From Chloroflexaceae bacterium (GTDB taxonomy: Bacteria; Chloroflexota; Chloroflexia; Chloroflexales; Chloroflexaceae), in assembly GCA_012034075.1 (NCBI GenBank), contig JAAURD010000007.1, positions 1-57,768 of the forward strand: 57,768 nt of DNA. The letters run 5' to 3'. The position numbers and the translations under genes are program-made. The notes beneath the pieces are model-generated. The model did no database searches, was not told the origin of the DNA, and saw only the letters and a program-made list of their open reading frames with translations. Positions within the stretch are counted from its first letter, which is position 1, and every line of letters starts with the position of its first letter. Below are positions 16,174-24,116 of the stretch, in pieces.

Positions 16174-17484
16174 TTATAGCGTAATCGCTTCCAGAAGTGA
16201 CGAACGCAGGCTATCGGAATCGGGATAGGGACCGACCACCGCTATCTGCATCATCTCGCGTCGTAACAGTTGCTGAGCAAGTCGATGAACGTCGGCTGTC
16301 GTTACGGCTTCGATTGCTGCTATCGTCTCCTCGGGTGGTACCACATAGCCATAATGCAGATACAGCTCACCCTGCCGTGAAGCAACAGTCAGCGTGTTTT
16401 CCAGTGACAGCAGCAACGAGCCACGCACCTGTGACTGCACCAGCGCCAACTCTTCTTCCGTAATCCCATGCGCTACCAGCTCGCGCAAAAGCGAGCAGAT
16501 GACCGCGATGCTTTCATGCATATCATCGGCAGACACCCCGCCATAGATCGCCCACATACCAGTGCTCGCAAACAGGCTATGATAGCTGCCAACATTGTAC
16601 GAGAGTCCCCGCTCTTCACGCATTTCTTGAAACAGGCGTGATGACATGCCCCCGCCCAGAACCGTATCAAGGACACGAAATGCAAACCGATCCGGATCAT
16701 GATAGGATGGCGCCGGAAAACCGATACAAAACGAGCCTTGCTCGATCATTCGCGTTGCGATGACAACATCAGGTCCTGGTCGTGGTGGACTAACCGGAAG
16801 CATGGGGCTTCCTGGGCGCGTTGGATCCTGCCTCGTGGCAGAACCATTCGTATTCGTAGGCAACGTTGCTAGCACGTGTTCGATGCTCTGGCGCTGTTGC
16901 GGAGTGATATGGCCGGCAATCGAAAGTATCATATTTGATGGTTGGTAATGCGCTTGCCAGAAAGAACGCATCGCCGCATGGCCGATTTGATTGACTGATT
17001 CGATGCTGCCAGCAATGTCACGTCCAAGCGGTTGGTCGCCCCAGAGTGCCGACTGAATCAGCACATCGGTATAATCAGACGGCGAGTCCTGGATGCCACG
17101 AATTTCTTCAACAATCACGCGCCGCTCTTTTTCCAACTCCTGATTCACAAAGAGCGGTTGCGAGACCATCTCCAACAGGATGCGCAGTGCCAGGTCCGTA
17201 TGAATATCGGCTACTTTCACCCAATAAACCGTGGATTCATACATGGTCGAAGCATCCATAACGCCGCCAACCCCTTCAATCGCCATCGATAACAAGCGCG
17301 GATCAGGCCAGCTCCGTGTTCCCTTAAAACACATATGTTCAATCAGATGGGAAATACCACTCTGCTCTTGCTGTTCCGCACATGCACCAACTCCAATCAG
17401 GCATTGCATCGCAACGGAACGAATATGGGGCATCGTGTCGAGCAAAACGACCGGCCCGCCAGGAACAACGATAGTTTCAACCAC
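16174..17484 (-). CDS. M16-family zinc peptidase (processing-peptidase-like)
   Basis: A 436-aa insulinase-family peptidase. The inverted zinc motif HLIEH (in GISHLIEHMCFKGT, near residues 45-50) is followed about 75 residues later by VIVEEIRGIQD, which carries the second-site Glu. The inactive second half contains the SYNVGSYHSLFASTGMW region typical of the family. Similar proteins (PqqL, YmxG, mitochondrial processing peptidase type) degrade short peptides. The GTG start at 17484 has AGGTGG upstream. It lies 21 bp after the DivIC-like gene in a bactofilin-divIC-M16 gene string. Confidence 0.9.
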   Translation of the reverse strand: MVETIVVPGGPVVLLDTMPHIRSVAMQCLIGVGACAEQQEQSGISHLIEHMCFKGTRSWPDPRLLSMAIEGVGGVMDASTMYESTVYWVKVADIHTDLALRILLEMVSQPLFVNQELEKERRVIVEEIRGIQDSPSDYTDVLIQSALWGDQPLGRDIAGSIESVNQIGHAAMRSFWQAHYQPSNMILSIAGHITPQQRQSIEHVLATLPTNTNGSATRQDPTRPGSPMLPVSPPRPGPDVVIATRMIEQGSFCIGFPAPSYHDPDRFAFRVLDTVLGGGMSSRLFQEMREERGLSYNVGSYHSLFASTGMWAIYGGVSADDMHESIAVICSLLRELVAHGITEEELALVQSQVRGSLLLSLENTLTVASRQGELYLHYGYVVPPEETIAAIEAVTTADVHRLAQQLLRREMMQIAVVGPYPDSDSLRSSLLEAITL

Positions 17485-17505
17485 AGCCCACCTTTAGATA
17501 AACCA

Positions 17506-18012
17506 TTAAGGCGACCCGGACAGCTGTCCAGACGAATCTTCTTTCGCAAAAAAGGCCTGCCACCAGCGCTTCCAGTTAAGCGTTGGTGGAGGCGTAGGTT
17601 GAGCCACCGGCGTCGGTACAACCGTAGGAGCCGTCGGCTCAACAAACGCAGGAATGATCACGACATCGTTATCGCGGGCATAGCCGAGTTGATCGCGGGC
17701 AATCTGCTCAACATAGACATCAGATTCAACATAGGCCACCGAGTCACGTAACGATAACGTCTCATTTTCCAACTGTTCGACTTGCGCTGCGAGTTCAAGC
17801 CGACGCGTTTCGAGGTTGGCACTCTGTATCACCTGATTGATAAAATTCATCAGCAATGACAGCGTTAACAAAGCCAGCACCAGCGTCACCAGATGTATGC
17901 CGCTCTGTTTGATCGGTATGCGTATCGTGGGTATCCTCGCGATCAGCCCATGGTGTGACCAGCGAGGCAAAGAACGCCGTCTTTGCCCCCGTCTCGGTTG
18001 CGAATCAGCCAC
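17506..18012 (-). CDS. septum formation initiator (DivIC/FtsB-like)
   Basis: A 168-aa bitopic membrane protein with a basic cytoplasmic N-terminus, one membrane helix (about residues 38-58), a coiled coil (LETRRLELAAQVEQLENETLS; split here as LETRRLELAAQ and VEQLENETLS) and the DivIC-like motif YVEQIARDQLGYARDNDVVII. A proline-rich tail follows. It belongs to the DivIC/FtsB family, which links late division proteins. GTG 18012 has AGGAG about eleven bases upstream. It sits 21 bp after the bactofilin stop, so both are probably co-transcribed and serve cell shape or division. Confidence 0.82.
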   Translation of the reverse strand: MADSQPRRGQRRRSLPRWSHHGLIARIPTIRIPIKQSGIHLVTLVLALLTLSLLMNFINQVIQSANLETRRLELAAQVEQLENETLSLRDSVAYVESDVYVEQIARDQLGYARDNDVVIIPAFVEPTAPTVVPTPVAQPTPPPTLNWKRWWQAFFAKEDSSGQLSGSP

Positions 18013-18033
18013 AGTGTTCGATACTCCTGATGA

Positions 18034-18471
18034 TTATGGCAACGCCGATGCTGGTTCCTCGCTACTACTACGCGGAGCTTCGAGAAGCAGTGGTTCATCA
18101 ACATTAGAGGTCATCGTGCTCTGACCCCGGAACAAACCACCTGGTTCGATATGCAACGCAGCCGTGCTGATATCACCCCAGACCTTACCTGTGGGGGAGA
18201 TCTCCAGTTTTTCAGCGGCCGTGATTTCACCCTTGACGGCTCCGGAGACATGCACACTTTTGGCTTTAACCGAAGCGATAACGCGTCCAGTCTCACCAAT
18301 AATCAGATTCCCCAGCACCTCGATCTCACCTTCGACCGACCCATCGATGCGAATATTGCCGTCGGAGGTAATGTTCCCGACAAACCGCGTATTCGCGCCG
18401 ATACTCGTCTCCGGTTTACTCATATTCACGGTCGATCGGGTGATCGGCTGATTTTTTTTATTTCCAAACAT
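18034..18471 (-). CDS. bactofilin-family cytoskeletal protein
   Basis: A 145-aa polymer-forming protein of the bactofilin (DUF583) family. The core (about residues 20-115) is the right-handed beta-helix repeat pattern: GANTRFVGNITSDGNIRIDG, VEGEIEVLGNLIIGETGRV, VHVSGAVKGEITA and GKVWGDISTAALHIEPGG. The flanks are short and disordered, as usual. Bactofilins form membrane-associated filaments that localise wall enzymes and affect shape. A TTGCCG-17-TATAAT promoter is seen upstream at 18584-18612. It heads a likely operon with divIC-like, M16 and possibly the CphA-like gene and ppk1. Confidence 0.9.
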   Translation of the reverse strand: MFGNKKNQPITRSTVNMSKPETSIGANTRFVGNITSDGNIRIDGSVEGEIEVLGNLIIGETGRVIASVKAKSVHVSGAVKGEITAAEKLEISPTGKVWGDISTAALHIEPGGLFRGQSTMTSNVDEPLLLEAPRSSSEEPASALP

Positions 18472-18583
18472 CGCTCTGTATCTCCTCAGAACAGCCCCTA
18501 GTAGAGTTGTTTTTATTCATTCAGGCTCTTCTTTCTGTCATATTGCAATGTCGTCATCTCGATCATCATACTGATGTGGAAGT

Positions 18584-18612
18584 ATTATAAACGACTCATG
18601 CCGTTTCGGCAA
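18584..18612 (-). promoter_or_regulatory. promoter of the bactofilin operon
   Basis: On the minus strand TTGCCG (18612-18607) and TATAAT (18589-18584) are 17 bp apart. Predicted start of transcription is near 18577, about 105 bases before the bactofilin ATG. Confidence 0.6.
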
Positions 18613-18677
18613 ACCAATGCAAGTGACCGAACAATCATGAAACGCTTTTCAAGCATCCGTTGGGAACATCCTGGGCA

Positions 18678-20918
18678 TTATTCCAGCAAACCCATCCGGG
18701 TAGCATAGGCTATCGCCTCAGCCCGATTTTTGACCTGCAACCGTCGCACAATCTCGCCCATATGATATTTCACGGTCACTTCACTCAGGCTTACAATCTC
18801 GCTTACCTTGCGATAGGTCAATCCTTGCGCCACCAACGAGAGAATCTCATACTGGCGAGTCGTCAGTGCTTCGCCGACTTCGTTCCGATGCGCACTCTCT
18901 GATCCCTCGTGGTTGCTTTGCTGGGCAAACTCACGCAACACCCGAACGGCCAGGCCAGGGGAAAGCGGTGCTTCACCGCGAGCAATACCCAGCAGCAAGT
19001 TCCACAGCGTTTCGGCATCAAGACTCTTCAGCAAATAACCCGACGCTCCATTCTTGATTGCCTCAAAAATCTTGGTATCATCGTCTACAACCGAAAGCAT
19101 CACAATCGAAATGTCCGGTAATTCCTGCTTAATCAAACGCGTCGCCATAATACCATTGCCATTTGGCATCTCAACATCCATCAAAATAACATCCGGGTGC
19201 AAACGGCGAGCCTGTTCCAAGGCATGCACACCACTATGCGCGGTACCCACCACGGTCAACCCACGGGCCTCGAGCAGATTGTGCAAGCCACGCAAAAACA
19301 GCGGGCTATCATCCACCAGCAACAAACGCATCGTTGCTGTATCACCAGCCTCATCGTCATACAATAAGGGAACATCGATAATCAACCGCGTACCCTGCCC
19401 CAGTGCTGTATCTATCTGAACTTGCCCACCAAGGGTCTTGATCTGGTTGCGTATGCGCTGGAGTCCATACACAGACCCCTCTGCCCTTGGTAACCGCGTA
19501 TCATCAAACCCGCGACCATGATCTTCGATAGTCACCCGTAGTTGTCCCTCGTGAGCGCTAAAGGTCAAACGAGTAGTCGCCATATTGGCCTGGCGATGAA
19601 CATTCGCTAGCGCTTCCTGAATAATCGATAGCAGATTAGCCTCAATTCGGGCATTGAGCGCGGGAAAATCAGAATCGACCATCATATCAACGTGTACCTG
19701 CAAAATAGCCGCAAATTGCTCAATAGATTGCCTGAGGCGGTCAAAATGATGCGTTTGTACCGGCTCACTCGAAAGGCGATGGACCTGTTTCAGAAGCAGT
19801 ATTTGTTCCAGGTTTTGCAGTCCGTCCTGGGTTGTCTGCATCAACTCATTGAGCAAAACCCCAACCGCTGGTTGGGTTTGACCGGCAAGCAATTGTTGCA
19901 CCATCTGGAGTTGTGTATGCACATCATTCAGAACACTACTCGCTGTCTGATGAGCCTTTTGATCCAAATGTTCGCGTTCTCGTAACAGATTCAGAACCTG
20001 TTCCTGCTGTAGTAAACGTTCATGAGCCTGCTTCAACTCGGTTATATCATTGGCGACAACCCCAATCGCAATAATCTGACCATCATCATTGTAGAGCGGG
20101 AATCGGCTCTCTCGATAGGTATGTGGCCCATCATCATGGTCAATCACCTGTTCACCACGCAGTGATCGGCCTGTTGCCAACACTTGTTGATCACGCAGTT
20201 GCGATAGCGTTGACACCTGCGATGGAAAGAGATCATACGCCACCTGGCCGATCAAAGCCTGGGGCTCCTGTTCCAGCAGTTGTGCCAGATACTGATTGAC
20301 CAGGAGATAACGGCCATCCAGGTCTTTGACAAACAGAGCCTCCTGGGAATGCTGCACCACTGCCTCGAAGCGTGCCTGCTTCTGCTGCAGTTCTGCCGCT
20401 CTACGCTGGTGTTGCAACACAGCGCCAACCATACCGGCAACCGACTGCAGCGTTTCGATTGCATCATCTGACCAGATGCGATCTTGCACACAGTCATCAA
20501 ACCCCAGCACCCCCCACCAGTCCCGATGCATAATTGGCAACACCAGACATGAGCAAATATGCCGCTGTTGCAGCCATGTCTGCTCACTCACAGGAAAGGT
20601 ATTGGTCAAACCACACACAACCTCTCCACGCCGAAGCAGCCTATTCCAACGGGCAAAGCCTGACTCGAGCAGAAAAAACGGCTCGCGTGCAAGATGCGCG
20701 ATCTGAGAACGCATCGACGGAGCTATCCATTCATCGTACTGACTGGTCGAACCTGGCTGATTATGTTGCAGCGTCTGTTCAAAGAGATAGACACGACTCA
20801 CTCCAACCGCTGCACCAAGCTGTTGCAGCAGCATAGCAACATGCTCATCCGGTCTGGTGCTGAAGAACAACCGGGTCAGTGCATTCCAGACAGAGCGTAA
20901 CATAACATCACTCTTCAC
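18678..20918 (-). CDS. GAF-PAS sensor fused to NarL-type regulator
   Basis: A protein of about 746 aa that merges sensor and output. It has an N-terminal GAF-like domain, a PAS domain (FEAVVQHSQEALFVKDLDGR), a HisKA_3-like region, HATPase_c (N-box IIQEALANVHRQA, DHGRGFDD), a receiver (LLLVDDSP, VILMDVEMP, K in YLLKSL) and a LuxR helix-turn-helix (LTTRQYEILSLVAQGLTYRK). In the H-box the usual LHDxxxQ reads LNDVHTQ, so the acceptor His appears to be Asn. The start is GTG 20918 (GAGGA eight bases upstream) or ATG 20903. It presumably acts as a cytoplasmic DNA-binding regulator that senses through GAF and PAS. Targets are unknown. Confidence 0.82.
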   Translation of the reverse strand: MKSDVMLRSVWNALTRLFFSTRPDEHVAMLLQQLGAAVGVSRVYLFEQTLQHNQPGSTSQYDEWIAPSMRSQIAHLAREPFFLLESGFARWNRLLRRGEVVCGLTNTFPVSEQTWLQQRHICSCLVLPIMHRDWWGVLGFDDCVQDRIWSDDAIETLQSVAGMVGAVLQHQRRAAELQQKQARFEAVVQHSQEALFVKDLDGRYLLVNQYLAQLLEQEPQALIGQVAYDLFPSQVSTLSQLRDQQVLATGRSLRGEQVIDHDDGPHTYRESRFPLYNDDGQIIAIGVVANDITELKQAHERLLQQEQVLNLLREREHLDQKAHQTASSVLNDVHTQLQMVQQLLAGQTQPAVGVLLNELMQTTQDGLQNLEQILLLKQVHRLSSEPVQTHHFDRLRQSIEQFAAILQVHVDMMVDSDFPALNARIEANLLSIIQEALANVHRQANMATTRLTFSAHEGQLRVTIEDHGRGFDDTRLPRAEGSVYGLQRIRNQIKTLGGQVQIDTALGQGTRLIIDVPLLYDDEAGDTATMRLLLVDDSPLFLRGLHNLLEARGLTVVGTAHSGVHALEQARRLHPDVILMDVEMPNGNGIMATRLIKQELPDISIVMLSVVDDDTKIFEAIKNGASGYLLKSLDAETLWNLLLGIARGEAPLSPGLAVRVLREFAQQSNHEGSESAHRNEVGEALTTRQYEILSLVAQGLTYRKVSEIVSLSEVTVKYHMGEIVRRLQVKNRAEAIAYATRMGLLE

Positions 20919-20968
20919 AGGTCTCTTCCTCAGGTATTTCAGACTGAACCAGAATTGGCTTATCTTGC

Positions 20969-20977
20969 ATGATACCA
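20969..20977 (-). promoter_or_regulatory. extended -10 promoter of the sensor-regulator gene
   Basis: Minus strand TGG-TATCAT. No convincing -35 is seen. Predicted transcription starts near 20962, about 45-60 bases before the start codon. Confidence 0.4.
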
Positions 20978-20997
20978 TTTTTTCACCATTATTGATA

Positions 20998-21200
20998 GTA
21001 CGAGTGCTTCAACTGCTTTGATTTGATGCATGCAGATCGCGGATAGGCGCTCCTCGTTCTATCAACAGGTTACCGCACGAGCACACCTCCCTGGAAATGA
21101 TCGGCCACTTACACTACTCCGTCGGTACGGTACACCTACCGTTGAAATGACGGGCTTCTTCCAGGAAGCTGTACTCGTGCTTCAACTGCTTTCACTTGAT
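20998..21200. repeat. imperfect 30-bp direct repeat pair
   Basis: The units at 20998-21027 and 21171-21200 share GTAC..GTGCTTCAACTGCTTT..TTGAT (26 of 30 positions identical), 173 bp apart in non-coding DNA. No coding or insertion-element context is seen, so their origin is unclear. Confidence 0.6.
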
Positions 21201-21351
21201 CCGTAATAACGGCGTGTAGCCGGCTATTGCAAACTGCAAACCTAACCCATCAGATGAAAGTAGGTCTACCACTCGCCAGAAAAAGCGACCAATGGGTGGG
21301 CGGATGAGAGCACACGGAATTGGGAAAGAATTGATCCTACCTTATATAGTG

Positions 21352-21401
21352 CAACACCGGTGTTGGCACCTTCCAGTAACCTGGGAGCGTCAACACCGGT
21401 G
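21352..21401. repeat. inverted repeat CACCGGTGTTG / CAACACCGGTG
   Basis: Two perfect 11-bp arms (21355-21365 and 21391-21401) are separated by 25 bp. The left arm lies within a perfect 14-bp palindrome, CAACACCGGTGTTG (21352-21365). It sits in non-coding DNA and could be a protein-binding site or a decayed dispersed repeat. Confidence 0.55.
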
Positions 21402-21698
21402 CATCGGGCCGCACACGTTCTTGCTGGTCTCGTAATACCTGTTCTGCGTAGGGGGATGTCCTCGCAAAGCAGCAGACCGTTGGCACCACCGCCAATGCTC
21501 ATCCCCATATCCGACTACAAGCATCTGGACACCCGGCAGAATACCAGATTGCCTTTTATTATCCACATACCGAAATTCGTAGCAATGCAGCGTGCTGCGC
21601 CAAACACCAGGTTTCCAGACAAGACAACATCATACCATAAAAACAAATCTGCATACCACAAAAAAGAATTTTGTCGGGTACAGCGGAGATAACGCTCA

Positions 21699-21908
21699 TC
21701 AGAGCGAATCATCCATAAGAAACGTTATCTGCATATTGACCTGATAGCCAATCACATTGCCATCCTGTACATCCACACGCATGTCTTTAATCCAGGCGCC
21801 CTTGATGTGACGCAGTGTTTTTTCGGCACGGGCGATTCCTTCGCGCACAGCATCATCAAAACTCTTCTCCGACATAGCACTGATTTCTATGATCCGTCCA
21901 ACAGACAT
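21699..21908 (-). CDS. dodecin-family flavin-binding protein
   Basis: A 69-aa protein matching dodecins, small dodecameric flavin-storage proteins. The sequence pattern is IIEISAMSEKSFDDAVREGI, ARAEKTLRHIKGAW and VQDGNVIGYQVNMQITFLMDD: one helix wrapped by a three-stranded sheet. Trp is kept at the position that stacks on flavin (IKGAW). Length is normal. ATG 21908 has an excellent AGGAGG eight bases upstream. It stands alone, with no operon partner. Confidence 0.9.
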   Translation of the reverse strand: MSVGRIIEISAMSEKSFDDAVREGIARAEKTLRHIKGAWIKDMRVDVQDGNVIGYQVNMQITFLMDDSL

Positions 21909-22163
21909 CGTATCTACCTCCTAGCTATTTCAGTTTTATCCTGTTCCCCATATACACAGCTTAGAACATTGGCCTGCCCTATATATGGGTTGCTCATCAT
22001 TATGCCAGCCATGCCCTGCCGGAAATGCTCCGGTTCTGGTTAGATTTAGGAGTGAAACAAGAACAACCACACAACCCTGCCTCCAGACCAGATGTCCGAA
22101 CCATCACCACCCGTGTTCAACAGCAAAAATGAAACAGCACCAGAGCAATGAAAATATGAACAT

Positions 22164-22192
22164 TTGTTCTTTTTCTAAAGATGCGGTATAAT
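22164..22192 (+). promoter_or_regulatory. promoter of the DUF488 gene, probably leaderless
   Basis: TTGTTC (22164-22169) and a perfect TATAAT (22187-22192) are exactly 17 bp apart. The expected first transcribed base, seven after the -10, is the A of ATG 22199. Confidence 0.6.
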
Positions 22193-22198
22193 GCGTGT

Positions 22199-22654
22199 AT
22201 GGAAATAATGACCATTGGCTACGAGGGCCACACACCAGCAACATTCTTTGCCCAGCTCACCGCCCACACGATCCAGACCCTGGTCGATATCCGTGAGTCG
22301 CCCATCAGCCGCAAAGCTGGGTTCTCCAAGTCAGCCTTGCAGGCAGCTGCCAATGCTCACCAGATACACTACCTCCATATGCGAGCACTCGGTTGCCCAC
22401 GCCCTATCCGTAACGATTACCGTGAAGATAAAGACTGGACTGGCTATACCCGGCGCTTTCTCGCACACCTCGATACCCAGCACGACGCCCTCAACACATT
22501 GCTCCAACGAATTGAGCATGAACGCTGCTGTCTGCTCTGTCTGGAAGCCGATTACCACTGCTGCCATCGCTCACTAGTCGCCGAGCGTCTAGCACAAATG
22601 ACCAGTCAGCACCTCAGTGTTATTCATCTCCCAACGCCAAACGGTGCTGTGTAA
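22199..22654 (+). CDS. DUF488-family protein
   Basis: A 151-aa protein of the DUF488 family, with MTIGYEGHTPATFFAQL near the N-terminus, VDIRESPISRKAGFSK, and a Cys/His-rich end (CCLLCLEADYHCCHRSLVAERL) whose CxxxxxCHR pattern is typical. Its biochemical activity is not known. ATG 22199 is preferred over 22181 because the -10 box overlaps the longer version; there is then no ribosome-binding site, which suggests a leaderless mRNA. Its 3' end overlaps the convergent 276-aa gene by 35 bp. Confidence 0.8.
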   Translation: MEIMTIGYEGHTPATFFAQLTAHTIQTLVDIRESPISRKAGFSKSALQAAANAHQIHYLHMRALGCPRPIRNDYREDKDWTGYTRRFLAHLDTQHDALNTLLQRIEHERCCLLCLEADYHCCHRSLVAERLAQMTSQHLSVIHLPTPNGAV

Positions 22655-23450
22655 CCATCTCCTGTGTTCTCCTGGAAGGATAGATCAATCCGATAATCAG
22701 CCACTGATCGGGGAATCGATGCATAGTCCCCATAATAAACATCAAATCTTTTTGAGCGAATTCCTGTTCAAGCTTTTGCCGAAATGGTTCTTCCCATTGT
22801 GAGCCATGGCTACGATAGCAATTCCAGTAGAGTGCTCCAACTTCCCAATCGGTAATAAGGTGACGATGTTGTTGTAAGCCGTTTGGAGTATGACATTCAT
22901 ATCGATAATGAAACGCATAAGGTAATTTGCGCAACGGCACTCGATTACGTACATCTGCACGATCAAATAAACCATCTTGTTCTAATCTTGTACGTTCCTC
23001 AGTGGTCCAATCGATTTCCTTCTCAGGAGTAATATCTAACCCAAGAAGGCTTTTTGATCGGATGATACCCAGGGTTTCTCCGCTCTTTTGGCGTCGTTGC
23101 TCCAGATCATCAAAGCTGGCGACAAGATGTGGTTCAATCCAGTGTTGTCGTTTAGCCCATTCATTGCTTGTATCTATCGTATTTCCAGGGCGTTGGATGC
23201 TATCCACGTCAATACGATAACTTTCTGGACGATGATCATTTGATGCTTTATGCACTCTTGCTTTAATCCACTCCCATTTTTTAAACTGTTGTTCGCCTTC
23301 GAGAAGACAATAGGTCACAGGAAAAAGGCGACGGAGTTCACCATTGGCCGTAATTGCAGCGACACACGTTATTTCTCGATGTTTCCTACTTGGCTGAGGA
23401 TACGTCTTCACCAGGATTAATATATCCTGTAATTCTGTCTGTTGTACCAT
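22620..23450 (-). CDS. hypothetical protein, 276 aa, convergent with DUF488
   Basis: I do not recognise a named family. The protein is soluble. It starts with VQQTELQDILILVKTYP, has an early segment of the form ITCVAAITANGELRRLFPV and a basic, aromatic-rich middle (KLPYAFHYRYEC, ALYWNCYRSHG), and ends with WLIIGLIYPSRR. Such a pattern can be nucleic-acid-related, but that is a guess. ATG 23450 has AGGAGA at good spacing, and an extended -10 (TGGTATAAT) lies 63 bp upstream. Base composition is visibly more AT-rich than the flanks. The 35-bp tail overlap with the DUF488 gene suggests the two are kept together. Confidence 0.72.
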   Translation of the reverse strand: MVQQTELQDILILVKTYPQPSRKHREITCVAAITANGELRRLFPVTYCLLEGEQQFKKWEWIKARVHKASNDHRPESYRIDVDSIQRPGNTIDTSNEWAKRQHWIEPHLVASFDDLEQRRQKSGETLGIIRSKSLLGLDITPEKEIDWTTEERTRLEQDGLFDRADVRNRVPLRKLPYAFHYRYECHTPNGLQQHRHLITDWEVGALYWNCYRSHGSQWEEPFRQKLEQEFAQKDLMFIMGTMHRFPDQWLIIGLIYPSRRTQEMVTQHRLALGDE

Positions 23451-23512
23451 TTCTTCTCCTTTCTGGTTTTACGAATAAAGAAAATCAAAGAATAAAGTGC
23501 CTTATATTGCCC

Positions 23513-23521
23513 ATTATACCA
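23513..23521 (-). promoter_or_regulatory. extended -10 promoter of the 276-aa gene
   Basis: Minus strand TGG-TATAAT, a perfect extended -10 with no clear -35. Transcription would start near 23506. Confidence 0.6.
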
Positions 23522-23724
23522 CAAATATTTTGACTGTACCTTTAGAACAGCCCTGCATGATGCAACCCTGATGCTATCCTTGCGTTCTTTGCGACTTGGC
23601 GTAAGCACAATTTAGATCAACGTGGTTAGACCACTCGCCCATCGCATCGACTGCAAACCCTGGCAACCGCTCCACTTCAGCGTCTTATGTACCCTTTGTT
23701 GTGTAGTTTTGCTATTGACAGCTC

Positions 23725-23733
23725 TGGTATAAT
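23725..23733 (+). promoter_or_regulatory. extended -10 promoter before the 86-aa ORF
   Basis: TGG-TATAAT, a perfect extended -10. A TTGACA at 23715-23720 is only 7 bp away and so cannot be its -35. Transcription would start near 23740, giving a leader of about 40 bases. Confidence 0.6.
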
Positions 23734-23781
23734 GAAGGCACATACTGTAACAAAGATCATCTTCAAGAGAGGAGAAAAGAG

Positions 23782-24042
23782 ATGAATCACCGTTATATTG
23801 GCACATACTACCGGCAAATCTATCAGCAACCATCGGCCACAGCGAGGAGCACCCAGCCGTGTATGCTGGAAAAGAGGCGAGAAGCACGAGAGTACATCAC
23901 CGGGGTGCAGAAGTACAACCGCTATTCTGAAAATAATGCTGTATCTTCGCTATCAGGCATGGCGAAACAGGAAGCAGTCTCAAAAACAGATCGCGGCTTG
24001 TCCCGACTGTTTCCCGATGCTTCAAAAAATGTGATCAGATAG
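23782..24042 (+). CDS. small hypothetical ORF before the methyltransferase
   Basis: An 86-aa ORF with good expression signals: an extended -10 at 23725-23733 and AGGAGA six to seven bases before ATG 23782. The product is basic and polar (NHRYIGTYYRQIYQQP at the start, DASKNVIR at the end) and matches no family I know. The second half looks low in structure, so a frameshift or decayed gene is possible. It lies 74 bp upstream of the methyltransferase on the same strand and could be a leader or accessory protein for it. Confidence 0.35.
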   Translation: MNHRYIGTYYRQIYQQPSATARSTQPCMLEKRREAREYITGVQKYNRYSENNAVSSLSGMAKQEAVSKTDRGLSRLFPDASKNVIR

Positions 24043-24116
24043 TTTTTGAGACCAGTTCAGGTATGCTTGCCAACAAGCAATAAAGAGCTTTGTATGATAC
24101 CGCCGATGGTGCTCTT

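Larger units (their letters stand above)
20919..21698. other. gene-poor stretch with direct and inverted repeats
   Basis: About 780 bp without a credible gene. It holds an extended -10 for the sensor-regulator (20969-20977), a 26/30-identical direct repeat (20998-21027 and 21171-21200), and an inverted repeat (21355-21365 / 21391-21401). The open frame at 21266-21508 on the minus strand has an arginine-rich, low-complexity translation and no ribosome-binding site, so it is not called. Confidence 0.6.
23451..23781. other. divergent promoter region with a filler repeat
   Basis: About 330 bp between divergent genes. It carries an extended -10 on each strand (23513-23521 minus, 23725-23733 plus). 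A stretch CTTGCGTTCTTTGCGACTTG (about 23579-23598) resembles filler repeats remembered from other genomes. No gene is seen. Confidence 0.5.

Noticed and set aside
21266-21508. 80-codon minus-strand ORF in the gene-poor stretch
   Set aside because: Arg-rich, low-quality translation over an inverted repeat, with no ribosome-binding site or known family.
23715-23733. TTGACA plus TATAAT as a classical promoter
   Set aside because: The two boxes are only 7 bp apart. The -10 is better explained as an extended -10 (TGGTATAAT).
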